Assembly: GCF_048572895.1 (NCBI RefSeq)
Contig: NZ_CP183878.1
Location: forward strand, 806,001-870,000
Source: Psychrobacillus sp048572895
Lineage (GTDB): Bacteria; Bacillota; Bacilli; Bacillales_A; Planococcaceae
Direction: 5' to 3'
DNA: 64,000 nt
A program made the position numbers and the translations under genes. How positions within the stretch are numbered: position 1 is the first letter of the stretch; each line of letters opens with the position of its first letter. Below, in pieces: positions 17,750 through 26,528 of this stretch. Below the pieces are notes generated by a model. It saw only the letters and a list, made by a program, of their open reading frames with translations. It did not search any database and was not told the origin of the DNA.

Positions 17750-19042
17750 ATGAAAAATAACATAAAAAAGCAAATTAAGAATTTAAATAAAATCGATACA
17801 TTTTCACCTTATTTCTTTTTACCGTTTATATTAGTTTTGTATTTCTTTATCAGCCTTTTTGATTTTCATCGATTTGAGTTATTTAATGTAAATACATCTA
17901 TTTGGCCATCAGTTATCTTAGCGTTAGTCTGTTATTATATAGGAGTTTACTTTGTAGATAAAAAAGGATGGACATTCCCTACCTTTGGACTTTCGTTTCT
18001 TAGAGGATATGTAATTTGGATGATCTGGGCACTTGTAATAATAGGCGGACTTGCGTATTTTACAATGATGACAGGTGGAGATGTCGGAATTTCAGATGAG
18101 TCAGTGCGTCGTAATCTGGATCCTAAGTTAAACTTTTTAAGTCAGTTACTTTGGTTTGGTGCTATTCTCATCTTATCTCTAAAAATTATTAAAGAAAAAA
18201 ATATGACTAAAGGTAAATTGCTTCTATATGCTGTTATTTACGGTGTAATAATGGTGATGTTCCTAATGATGGGATATAGAACACCAATTATTTTGATGCT
18301 ATTTACCGGTCTTATTATTTTCCACTACGCTGTTAAACGTATCAAATTAACTTGGTTTTTAACTACTTTATTAGTAATAGGAATTTTCTTCTCGTTATTC
18401 GGTTTCTTTAGAGTACTGTCTGAAGATACATCTAAGGATTTTAACTCAAGAGAGCAACCTGATGTTGAACTTTCAGTGACTGATGCAGAAAAGTTAATTT
18501 CGGTTGAAAGAAAAGTTAACCTTGTTCCTAAATGGATTCGTTCATTGAACGGAGAGGCTGTTACTGGTCATATCGTATTAAGTAAAATTATTGAGTATAC
18601 AAAAGAAGAAGAATATCTAAATGGTGAAATTCACGGTGGTATCTTCTCTACAATTTTACCTGGTGAACAAATTTCACCTCGTATGAAGGTTACAGAAATC
18701 GTTAACTCGTTGAGCGTTGAAGAAGGTAAGTATATAACTCGACCAACAAGAACTACGACTCCAACCTATATTGGACAGCTCTTCTTAGATGGAGGTTACT
18801 TGTTAGTTGCAATAGGATTCCTTTTATATGGAGTGATTATTTCCATGTTGTACAATCAGGTGAAACAAAATGGTTATGATAGTTATCAAGCAGTAGCATT
18901 TGCTTTTGTATTAACTATTTTCACGGTTTCCATGCATACCGGGTTGCTTGACTTAATATTCCTGCTAATGATCGGATTTGTTGTATTAACTGCAGCACTG
19001 AGTAATGCTAGGAGTACAAAGGTCAATACAAAAAATATATAA
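17750..19042 (+). CDS. oligosaccharide repeat-unit polymerase (Wzy-like)
   Basis: This 430-residue integral membrane protein has about ten hydrophobic segments and a large hydrophilic loop near residues 225-330. That layout is typical of O-antigen/capsule polymerases (Wzy/EpsK group), which join lipid-linked repeat units on the outer face of the membrane. The loop contains RSLNGEAVTGHIVLSKIIEY and LPGEQISPRMKV. It directly follows the flippase, forming a Wzx/Wzy pair beside the SLH gene block, so the product may be the secondary wall polymer. Sequence similarity in this family is low; the assignment rests on topology and neighbours. Confidence 0.75.
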   Translation: MKNNIKKQIKNLNKIDTFSPYFFLPFILVLYFFISLFDFHRFELFNVNTSIWPSVILALVCYYIGVYFVDKKGWTFPTFGLSFLRGYVIWMIWALVIIGGLAYFTMMTGGDVGISDESVRRNLDPKLNFLSQLLWFGAILILSLKIIKEKNMTKGKLLLYAVIYGVIMVMFLMMGYRTPIILMLFTGLIIFHYAVKRIKLTWFLTTLLVIGIFFSLFGFFRVLSEDTSKDFNSREQPDVELSVTDAEKLISVERKVNLVPKWIRSLNGEAVTGHIVLSKIIEYTKEEEYLNGEIHGGIFSTILPGEQISPRMKVTEIVNSLSVEEGKYITRPTRTTTPTYIGQLFLDGGYLLVAIGFLLYGVIISMLYNQVKQNGYDSYQAVAFAFVLTIFTVSMHTGLLDLIFLLMIGFVVLTAALSNARSTKVNTKNI

Positions 19043-19047
19043 TGAAG

Positions 19048-19083
19048 AGTCTCACACCAGAAACTTAGTGTGAGACTTTTTTT
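19048..19083 (+). terminator. Rho-independent terminator
   Basis: AGTCTCACAC pairs with GTGTGAGACT and is followed by seven T. Confidence 0.85.
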
Positions 19084-19157
19084 AAAAGATTAGAAAGTAT
19101 ATAAAAATGTACCGTGAACACTGGGTTTGCGGTACTTTTAAAAATGAATAATACTAT

Positions 19158-19281
19158 GATTTCCGTTTCAGGCGGACGCTTTCCGCAGGCGAGGTCGAGC
19201 CTCCTCAGTCACTATGCTCCCTGCGGGGTCTCGACTTTCTCGCTTATCCCGCTGGAGTCGCCGCCTTTCACTACAATCAAT
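19158..19281. repeat. GC-rich dispersed element known from many Bacillales genomes
   Basis: The segment from GATTTCCGTTTCAGGCGGAC through CTTTCCGCAGGCGAGG and CTCCCTGCGGGGTCTCG to GGAGTCGCCGCCTTTCAC is far more GC-rich than its surroundings. It matches a sequence I remember as a frequent intergenic repeat in Bacillaceae and Planococcaceae. Its function and name are not known to me. It is seen once here. Confidence 0.7.
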
Positions 19282-19567
19282 CAGTGTGTAGTACTCCACT
19301 AGAAGATTCAGCATAGATTATTGCTTAGAGGATAAGATTGATCAAATTTTAGAGAGTAATTAATTTATTTGTAAATGCTTTTGAATTAGAAATGCGTTTA
19401 TTTACTAAAAGATGGAGAAAGGAGATTATCTTTTCTACTTGCGGAAATAAAGAAAAGTAGTAAGCATTTGCCCCATAAAGAAGAGAAGTAGCGAACGAAA
19501 TTGCATCTTCGAGAGCTTTCTCTATGAATAAGAAAGTATCTTTTCTCTAGTTATCCAAAAACGTATT
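19282..19567. other. intergenic, no gene recognised
   Basis: The reverse strand carries an open stretch of about 65 codons (ending at about 19360) without a start codon or ribosome-binding site, so it could be a gene remnant. Nothing else is recognised. Confidence 0.5.
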
Positions 19568-19695
19568 AACCTGTTTCTAAGAGTTGTAGAAGGGCGACGG
19601 ACAGTCAAACGCCATAAGATTACCTTAAAAATTCACTCGGTAATCACATAGCAAAACGTCTGTCCAAAGCACTTCGAAAACGATAGAAACAGGTT
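19568..19695. repeat. 128-bp element with nested inverted repeats (MITE or structured RNA candidate)
   Basis: Terminal 12-bp perfect inverted repeats (AACCTGTTTCTA at 19568-19579, TAGAAACAGGTT at 19684-19695) enclose GGACAG/CTGTCC (19599-19604, 19660-19665) and GATTACC/GGTAATC (19618-19624, 19639-19645). All three stems are nested, so the whole folds as one long hairpin. It contains no ORF. Confidence 0.7.
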
Positions 19696-19742
19696 TTGAC
19701 CTTAAAGTACTGGGTATCTTTTTTTGCTCGGTTTTTCTGTTT

Positions 19743-19778
19743 TAAAAAAAGAAAGAGCAGAATTTATCTGCTCTTTCC
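19743..19778 (-). terminator. Rho-independent terminator
   Basis: On the minus strand an 11-bp GAAAGAGCAGA/TCTGCTCTTTC stem is followed by seven T; it ends the glucosaminidase gene. Confidence 0.85.
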
Positions 19779-19785
19779 ATAAAAA

Positions 19786-21744
19786 TTATTTAACTATATT
19801 AAGCTCGCGGACTAAGTCTTTATGAATATATAGGTTTTGGTAGCTAGGTGAATCTGAAAGGATTTCAACAAAACCATTAGTATCTGGATTCATTATAATA
19901 ACTGGCATATTAGAAAGCTTATAAGTGAAGGCTGCTGCGAAATTTAGTGATGCATCCTTACGTACATTGACACCAGTAGTTGTTGTCATTCCTATTTTAT
20001 ATGTTCCAGCGTCTTTGAATCCTAACGCTTTATCTATCTTGAAGTATTGTCCAGCTGCTTTTGCACCCCAGTATGGATCTGATGCATATCGAACATTAAA
20101 GCCGATTGTTTTGTTTCCGAACACTGCTCCATTTGCATAACCTGCAGTAGGTGGAATATAATTTAAATTCCAGAATTTTTCCATTAACTCTGTAATATTG
20201 GATTCCACGGATGTGAATTTTTTGTTTAATGGATTTGTATCTGTTACATATAAACCAAATAGGTTATTATTCGTTGAAGCTTGATTACTTAATCCGTAAG
20301 CACTTTCGTTTTGAGCAAGCGCCAGAATCATGAGAGCGTTAACCTGATACTTTTCTTCTGTTTGTTTTAACACTGCTCCTAATCCTACTAACTTACTGTT
20401 TAGCGTTGCATCTTTGTAAGTTGGATAGCTTGTTGGATAAAGCGTATAAAGATTTTCAAGTCTTGCTAATTCACTCATAATATACGAGTCTATTTCCTCG
20501 GCAGTATAATTCGTTTTAGAACGGGCAGGGAGGAACTGATAGTAGTTAAAGTATTCCCCGGCTATTGCTGTATTATTTTCATTATAAAAAGTATATCCAT
20601 TCCAGCTGTAATATTTTTTTCCTGCCTGTAGTACTGAGGGTGCTTTTCCGATAATATAAGATGCTTCTCTATTAGTTGAATTATAGAAAATTGTATGTTT
20701 TAGCTCTCCGTTTGAGACGCTATAGTACGATCTATTTGTTAATAATACATACGGTTTCAATACTGCTTTATCTAGTTTTACATACCCGATGCGATCAGCA
20801 TATTGTACCTTTGCCCAGAAAATGTTCTTTCCGGAGTAATCGACTTCAACCTCTGTCCCAAGGTATTCCATTTCGGTATCAGTAGTTGCTGAAGTTGTGA
20901 CAAATCTAGTTTCTTCTTTCGGTTGGCTATAGACGACTGTGTATCCGTTTGTAATTACTAGACCAGCTGGCATTTTAATAATTTTTCCATTGCGTTCAAT
21001 GATTTGATTGGTTTTAGTAACACCCTTTAGTGCATCTTCAAATGACTTATACTGTTTACTATTAACTAATTGCTTGTTTACTATTTCTTTAACTTCAAAG
21101 GAGAAGAAATCTGGAAAGTCTGTATATCCATTTTCTTTTGCAACTTCTACTAATCTATATATGAAGGTAGCAGATTGAGCAATAGTTGTACTTTTTTGTG
21201 GATAAAAGAATACTTTATTTCCTTCGGTGCTACCTTTTATAATACCTAGGTTTGCCCCTATAGAAACATCAGTTCTATACTCTTCCAAAATATCTTTAGA
21301 GTCTGTGAAGCTTAAAGTGCCAGTGTTTTTAGGTATTACTAAATAATCTAAAACCCGTGAGATCATAACGGCCATATGCTGACGTGTGATAATGGTATTT
21401 GGTTTAAAGCTTCCATCAGGATAGCCCGTTATTATACCAACTTCTGCAGCACTCAGGATATCTTTGGCAAATGGATTCGTAGAATATACATCCGTAAATG
21501 TACTTTCACTGCTTGCTGGTAGTTGTAAAATTTTCGCTAAGTAACTAGCAAATTCTCCCCTAGTAACAGCACGGTATGGATAGTATTTTCCATCCTTATC
21601 GGGAAGCAAAATGTTATTCTCTGTCAAATATGTTAGTGACTTTTCATGTGTATTGCCTGTAAAAGCGCTAGCCGACGCATTTGGACTAGTAAATATACTA
21701 AAAGAGAGAAGTAACGAAACTGCTAAAATAATTAATTTTTTCAT
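19786..21744 (-). CDS. SLH-domain endo-beta-N-acetylglucosaminidase
   Basis: This secreted autolysin of 652 residues has a signal peptide (to about NASASAFTG), three N-terminal SLH repeats to about residue 200 (GKYYPYRAVTRGEFASYLAK, GYPDGSFKPNTIITRQHM), a middle SH3-like or linker region around 265-340, and a glucosaminidase domain from about 465 to 575. The last shows VNALMILALAQNESAYGLS (catalytic Glu), NNNLFGLY and YASDPYWGAKAAGQYF. A short SH3-like domain (TGVNVRKDASLNF) ends the protein. It cleaves glycan chains of peptidoglycan, so it complements the amidase and endopeptidase nearby. It is transcribed against its neighbours. Confidence 0.9.
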   Translation of the reverse strand: MKKLIILAVSLLLSFSIFTSPNASASAFTGNTHEKSLTYLTENNILLPDKDGKYYPYRAVTRGEFASYLAKILQLPASSESTFTDVYSTNPFAKDILSAAEVGIITGYPDGSFKPNTIITRQHMAVMISRVLDYLVIPKNTGTLSFTDSKDILEEYRTDVSIGANLGIIKGSTEGNKVFFYPQKSTTIAQSATFIYRLVEVAKENGYTDFPDFFSFEVKEIVNKQLVNSKQYKSFEDALKGVTKTNQIIERNGKIIKMPAGLVITNGYTVVYSQPKEETRFVTTSATTDTEMEYLGTEVEVDYSGKNIFWAKVQYADRIGYVKLDKAVLKPYVLLTNRSYYSVSNGELKHTIFYNSTNREASYIIGKAPSVLQAGKKYYSWNGYTFYNENNTAIAGEYFNYYQFLPARSKTNYTAEEIDSYIMSELARLENLYTLYPTSYPTYKDATLNSKLVGLGAVLKQTEEKYQVNALMILALAQNESAYGLSNQASTNNNLFGLYVTDTNPLNKKFTSVESNITELMEKFWNLNYIPPTAGYANGAVFGNKTIGFNVRYASDPYWGAKAAGQYFKIDKALGFKDAGTYKIGMTTTTGVNVRKDASLNFAAAFTYKLSNMPVIIMNPDTNGFVEILSDSPSYQNLYIHKDLVRELNIVK

Positions 21745-21952
21745 AATGTAGCACCTTTCTAATTATAGCTTGACTCATATTTTAACAGAATAGAACATTT
21801 TCTTTAAGAGTAAAAGGTCTCTAGTTTTATTAAATATGGTAAAAAGACTAAATAAATGAAACAAATGGAACATAGAATTCAATCCTTTACTTTGTTATGC
21901 TTTTAATAGAATGAAAGGATGGTGTAAGCTCTTAATAAATTGGAGCGTGTTA

Positions 21953-24205
21953 ATGATGAAAATAAAAGGTTTTAAGATTATTTTAATGTTACTAGTACTT
22001 ATGATTATGATGCCTCTGCAAGGATTAGCAGCTCAAACAGTAAACAAAGATATGAAGTTATCCTCTGGAGTTCAGTATAAACAATACACAAATACAGGGG
22101 CTAAGGTTAACTCTATTAATCATTTATCTATTAATCTAAATGATGCTTATACAAAGGTAAAAATGGGATTGCCAAAAGATTTTAATAGTAAAGCAACGAC
22201 AACTAGTATCGCAACAGGTGACTCCGTCGAAGGTAATCGAGTTGTTGGTGCAGTAAATGCTGCATTTTTCGACATGAGTGAGGGATACCCTCTGTTTTTA
22301 ATCTCTCAGCAAAATGAAATATTAAATGGTGGAGTTCTTTTAGATTCAACTACAGAATATTTCAACCAACCGATTGCTTTTGGTGTAACCGCTGATGGAA
22401 ATGCTGAAATAGATTTGTATGATTTCGATATCAAGATGAATTATGATAATTTGTCTTATGATTTATCTGGAATGAATAGAGAACGACGTGCAGATGAGGC
22501 AATTATTTTTACTCCACAAAATGTTAAAACAACTACAGATTCAAATCAATATGGTATAGAAGTAGTTTTTGAATCCGATACACCCATCAATTCTACATAC
22601 TATGGTCAAACAATAACTGGTAAAGTAAAAAGTATTCATGTGGCCTCTACCGCAAAAGTGGCAATACCTAAAAATGGCTTTGTACTATCCTTCCATGGTT
22701 CGGAATGGCGTGCTATTGGGGATAAGATGAAGATAGGAGAAGAGGTATCAGTTGAATTTGATATTGACTCCAAATGGAAAGATTCAGAGTTTATGCTGGC
22801 AAGTGGACCAATGCTAGTAAAGGATGGAAAGAAACATGTTACGATGAATCTATCAAGTGCTAGAGCAACGCAAGTAACTTCTCGTAGTGCAATAGCAGTT
22901 AGTAAAGACAAAAAGACAGTTCATCTTGTAACGGTGGATGGGGCAAATAAGAAAGGGATGAATATGTCCCAATTTGCAGATTATCTAGTTAGCCTTGGAG
23001 TTGATCGTGCGCTTAATCTCGATGGTGGTGGTTCAACAACTATGGGTATTAGAAACTACGGAAGTAATGCAGTCGTTCTAGCAAATACTCCTTCTGCAGG
23101 ATCTCAACGACAAGTTTCAGCAATCTTAGAAGCAATCAGTACGGCTCCGACAAGTAACCCAAGTACTATCAATTTAACTCGTTCTAACGTTGGTACTATG
23201 TTAGTAGGTGCAACTTCATCCTATAAGATTAACTATATATTAGATGAATTTTATAATCCTATTACAGTAAGTTCTAGCAAGATAGCAAATACATCAGACA
23301 ATAACCTAGTGTCGTTCAATGGTACAAGCTTTACTGCATTAAAAGAAGGTTCGGATAGAGTTCGCATAAATTACGATACTGCGTACCAATCATTTCCTCT
23401 AACAATCGTTTCAGCACCTACTAATTTGACGATTAATGCTAGTGGGAAAACAGCTAATATAAATAGCAAGCTGACATTTACCGCAAATGCAACAGATGTG
23501 GATAAGAAGTCGCTGATTTATTCACCAGAACAGCTGAAATGGTCAGTTGAAGGTGGTATTGGAACTATAACATCCGCAGGAGTATTCACCGCTGGCAACA
23601 AAGCAGGAACAGGTAAAGTAGTTGCACAGTTAGGTACAAAAACAGTATCGGTCGGGATAGAAGTTAAAACAAACGTAACTTCAAAATTTACTGATATCCT
23701 AAATAATAATCCGTATATAACAGAGATCAACTATTTAACAAGTAATGGCGTTATAACTGGATATAAGGATGGGACATTTAAACCTAATAATGACATCACT
23801 AGAAAAAATGCAGCTGTAATAATTAGTAGAATAATGAAAGACATAGATTTAAACAAAGTTACCGATCCGAATTTCAAAGATGTGCCAAAAACACATCCTT
23901 ATTATAAAGAAATAGCTGCAGTAGCAAATTTAGGTATTGTAAATGGAAAAGAAAATGGATATTTTGACCCGAATGGTAAACTAACAAGAGCTCAAATGGC
24001 GAAAATTTTAGTTAATGCATATAATCTTTCGGGAACAACAGATAAAAAATTTACAGATGTACCTAGTAAACACTGGGCAGCTAACGATATAAATATATTA
24101 ACCGCAACCGGGGTGACTACTGGTTTCAATGATGGAACATTTAAGCCAGAAACCCCTATTTCAAGAATGCATTTCAGTGTATTTTTATATAGAATAGATC
24201 AATAG
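21953..24205 (+). CDS. SLH-domain phosphodiester glycosidase (NAGPA/DUF2233 family)
   Basis: This exported protein of about 750 residues has a signal peptide ending near QGLAAQT and a phosphodiester glycosidase (NAGPA-like) domain to about residue 400, with VVGAVNAAFFDM, FMLASGPMLVKDG, TVDGANKKGMNM and ALNLDGGGSTTM. A Big-like linker (SNVGTMLVGATSSYKINY) follows, then three SLH repeats. NAGPA relatives release sugars from phosphodiesters, and bacterial ones are thought to act on wall polymers. The start at 21953 is chosen because GGAG lies 7 nt upstream and the signal peptide begins there; the upstream in-frame ATG at 21911 has no ribosome site. Confidence 0.9.
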   Translation: MMKIKGFKIILMLLVLMIMMPLQGLAAQTVNKDMKLSSGVQYKQYTNTGAKVNSINHLSINLNDAYTKVKMGLPKDFNSKATTTSIATGDSVEGNRVVGAVNAAFFDMSEGYPLFLISQQNEILNGGVLLDSTTEYFNQPIAFGVTADGNAEIDLYDFDIKMNYDNLSYDLSGMNRERRADEAIIFTPQNVKTTTDSNQYGIEVVFESDTPINSTYYGQTITGKVKSIHVASTAKVAIPKNGFVLSFHGSEWRAIGDKMKIGEEVSVEFDIDSKWKDSEFMLASGPMLVKDGKKHVTMNLSSARATQVTSRSAIAVSKDKKTVHLVTVDGANKKGMNMSQFADYLVSLGVDRALNLDGGGSTTMGIRNYGSNAVVLANTPSAGSQRQVSAILEAISTAPTSNPSTINLTRSNVGTMLVGATSSYKINYILDEFYNPITVSSSKIANTSDNNLVSFNGTSFTALKEGSDRVRINYDTAYQSFPLTIVSAPTNLTINASGKTANINSKLTFTANATDVDKKSLIYSPEQLKWSVEGGIGTITSAGVFTAGNKAGTGKVVAQLGTKTVSVGIEVKTNVTSKFTDILNNNPYITEINYLTSNGVITGYKDGTFKPNNDITRKNAAVIISRIMKDIDLNKVTDPNFKDVPKTHPYYKEIAAVANLGIVNGKENGYFDPNGKLTRAQMAKILVNAYNLSGTTDKKFTDVPSKHWAANDINILTATGVTTGFNDGTFKPETPISRMHFSVFLYRIDQ

Positions 24206-24210
24206 ATAAT

Positions 24211-24244
24211 AAAAGCCTCTCCATCGTATGTGGCGAGGCTTTTA
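24211..24244 (+). terminator. Rho-independent terminator
   Basis: AAAAGCCTC pairs with GAGGCTTTT around a 15-nt loop region. Confidence 0.75.
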
Positions 24245-24289
24245 TTATGTTATAATCAGATATTATAAAGACAAAAGGATGTTAAATAG

Positions 24290-25432
24290 ATGAAAATAGG
24301 GATTGTGGGGAACTATGGAAATAATAATAATGGGGATGAAGCAATTCTTTCAGGTATTCTCCAACAATTATTACATACTTTCTCTATACAAATAGAAGAT
24401 ATTACGGTTTTCAGTAACAATCCTCAACAAACTGTTAACCGATATGGCGTTAAAAGTTATCCTCTGTATTATAAAAAAGGGAGGAATTTTAATACTTTTA
24501 TACATACGTACAAAAAAAATAGAAAATATATTCAATCGCTAGACTTGTTGGTCATTGGTGGTGGTGGAATCCTTATGGACTTTTATAAAAGAGAGGCGCA
24601 ATTGTTCGGAACGTATGCGTTGATGGCCAAAAACATGAATGTACCATACGTGGTATATGGCTGTGGTGCAGGTCCTATTCACACCTCTATGGGAAAATGG
24701 AGCTTAAGATTTATGTGTAGGTTTGCGGATAGTATATCTGTCAGAGACCCACAATCGAAGCAACTTTTAGAAAGTATTGGTGTCAAAAGACCGATTACCA
24801 TTATAGGCGATCCAGCTTTTACATTAAAAACAACTACGAAAGTTTATAATTCAACTCCAACTAGAATAGGAGTTTCTGCAGTGCCATTTTTCAATTCGAA
24901 TTATTGGCCACAGGGCAGTGAATCTAAATACAAGTCCTATATTAATAGCATGGCAAAAAATTTAGATAAACTAGCGGAGCAACATGATGTTAAGTTTACT
25001 TTTTTTGGAACTAAGTTTCCACAAGATGTGGATGCTACAAAACATATTAGAAACTCTATGAAACACAAAGAGCAAGTGGAGATTATCGATGAAAATTTAA
25101 TGCCGCATGAAATACTTGAAATAACGAATGGTCAAGATATTGTTATCGGAACTAGATTACATTCACTTATACTAGCAACTGCAACAGCTACTCCAATCAT
25201 TGCAGTTTCCTACCATAACAAAGTAAATGATTTTATGCATTTAGCTGGCTTAGAGGAATTCTGTTTTAGTATGGATAGTATTGAACAGGATGAGCTTATG
25301 TTCAACAATGCTTTTTGTAAGATGAAGAACGACTGGGATGGAACTGTAGAAAATACAAAAAAACTTTCCGTTCATTTTAATGAAGAAGCCCATAATGGGG
25401 TTTCACAATTTACGAAGGCAGTGATGAAATAA
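24290..25432 (+). CDS. csaB: polysaccharide pyruvyl transferase
   Basis: CsaB adds a ketal-linked pyruvate to the secondary cell-wall polymer, creating the ligand bound by SLH domains. The 380-residue protein begins with the family signature IGIVGNYGNNNNGDEAIL and has VIGGGGILMDFYKR near residue 87 and the conserved GTRLHSLILATATATP near 288. It fits the many SLH proteins encoded immediately upstream. It is the first gene of a run with a glycosyltransferase and a MurJ-like flippase (gap of 1 nt, then an overlap). AAAGGATG lies before the ATG. Confidence 0.95.
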   Translation: MKIGIVGNYGNNNNGDEAILSGILQQLLHTFSIQIEDITVFSNNPQQTVNRYGVKSYPLYYKKGRNFNTFIHTYKKNRKYIQSLDLLVIGGGGILMDFYKREAQLFGTYALMAKNMNVPYVVYGCGAGPIHTSMGKWSLRFMCRFADSISVRDPQSKQLLESIGVKRPITIIGDPAFTLKTTTKVYNSTPTRIGVSAVPFFNSNYWPQGSESKYKSYINSMAKNLDKLAEQHDVKFTFFGTKFPQDVDATKHIRNSMKHKEQVEIIDENLMPHEILEITNGQDIVIGTRLHSLILATATATPIIAVSYHNKVNDFMHLAGLEEFCFSMDSIEQDELMFNNAFCKMKNDWDGTVENTKKLSVHFNEEAHNGVSQFTKAVMK

Positions 25433-25433
25433 T

Positions 25434-26528
25434 ATGAAGAAAATTTTTGTCATTAGTAATATGTATCCTACCTCCAATCATCTATCTTATGGAATCTTCG
25501 TGAAGAACCAGGTCGAAGCTTTAAGAAAAGCTGGTATGATTGTCGAAATTGGGGTAAATACAGACCCTTCAACCGGGATGAAAAACGCATTGAAAAAGTA
25601 TCTTTTTTGGGCAATGAAGGTCATGAAAAAAGGACTATTCCAAAAAGGTAGTATTTCTATTACGCATGCTCATTATGTATTTCCATCAGGAGTCTTTTCA
25701 TTATTATTAAAGAAAATCTTTAAAATTCCTTATGTAGTAACTGCACACGGTGGCGATATTGAAAAAATGGCAAAGAAAAATGCCACTATTCGAAAATGGA
25801 CAACTCGGATTTTACAAGAAAGCTCGCATGTCATTGCAGTTGGACCGGTTCTCGCAAAGCAAATAGAAGTAGACTTTCACGTGCCTAAAGAGAAAATCAC
25901 TATTATGAGCATGGGTGTTAACCGAGAAGTTTTCAAAGAAGGCGATAAAAAGGATGCTAGAAAGCTTTTAAATTTATCACCAGATGAATTCATATTCTCT
26001 TTTGTAGGAAATGTTATTAAACAAAAAGGTGTGGAAGAATTACTTCAAGCTTTTGAACAGGTTAAATTGAATACAAATAAGCGAGTAAAGCTAGCGATAA
26101 TTGGCTCTCGACGAGATGTATCGTTTATGGAAAAAATTGCACCGCTTTTAAACGATGATGTGCTATTAATCGATCCTGTTAAACAACAAGACCTTGTAAC
26201 ATGGTTTCAAGCAAGTGATGTATTTGTCCTACCGTCGCATATTGAAGGCTTTGGTTTAGTTGCATTAGAGGCTCTTGCTTGTGGTACACCAGTTATCGCT
26301 TCGGATGTTGGTGGACTGTCTTCATTATTAGCAGATGACGCAGGCCATTTAGTGGCATCGCAAAATATGAATGCATTGAAAGAGGAAATGTTAAAATCGC
26401 TAGAAGCTGAAAGCTATTATAACCATGAGGCAACCAAGAAGGTATTATATACGCATGATGAAAAAATTATTATTCAAAATCTTATATTAATCTATGAGTC
26501 TGCTATACAAAATGGTATGAAACAGTGA
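25434..26528 (+). CDS. GT4-family glycosyltransferase
   Basis: This is a GT-B fold glycosyltransferase of 364 residues. The N-terminal domain starts KKIFVISNMYPTSNHLSYG and contains TAHGGDIEKM; the C-terminal nucleotide-sugar domain has FVGNVIKQKGVEELLQAF, FVLPSHIEGFGLVALEALA with the E-X7-E motif, and CGTPVIASDVGG. It likely adds a sugar to a lipid-linked wall polymer intermediate on the cytoplasmic side. It starts 1 nt after csaB and its last codons overlap the next gene, so the three are surely cotranscribed. Donor and acceptor are not predictable. Confidence 0.9.
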   Translation: MKKIFVISNMYPTSNHLSYGIFVKNQVEALRKAGMIVEIGVNTDPSTGMKNALKKYLFWAMKVMKKGLFQKGSISITHAHYVFPSGVFSLLLKKIFKIPYVVTAHGGDIEKMAKKNATIRKWTTRILQESSHVIAVGPVLAKQIEVDFHVPKEKITIMSMGVNREVFKEGDKKDARKLLNLSPDEFIFSFVGNVIKQKGVEELLQAFEQVKLNTNKRVKLAIIGSRRDVSFMEKIAPLLNDDVLLIDPVKQQDLVTWFQASDVFVLPSHIEGFGLVALEALACGTPVIASDVGGLSSLLADDAGHLVASQNMNALKEEMLKSLEAESYYNHEATKKVLYTHDEKIIIQNLILIYESAIQNGMKQ

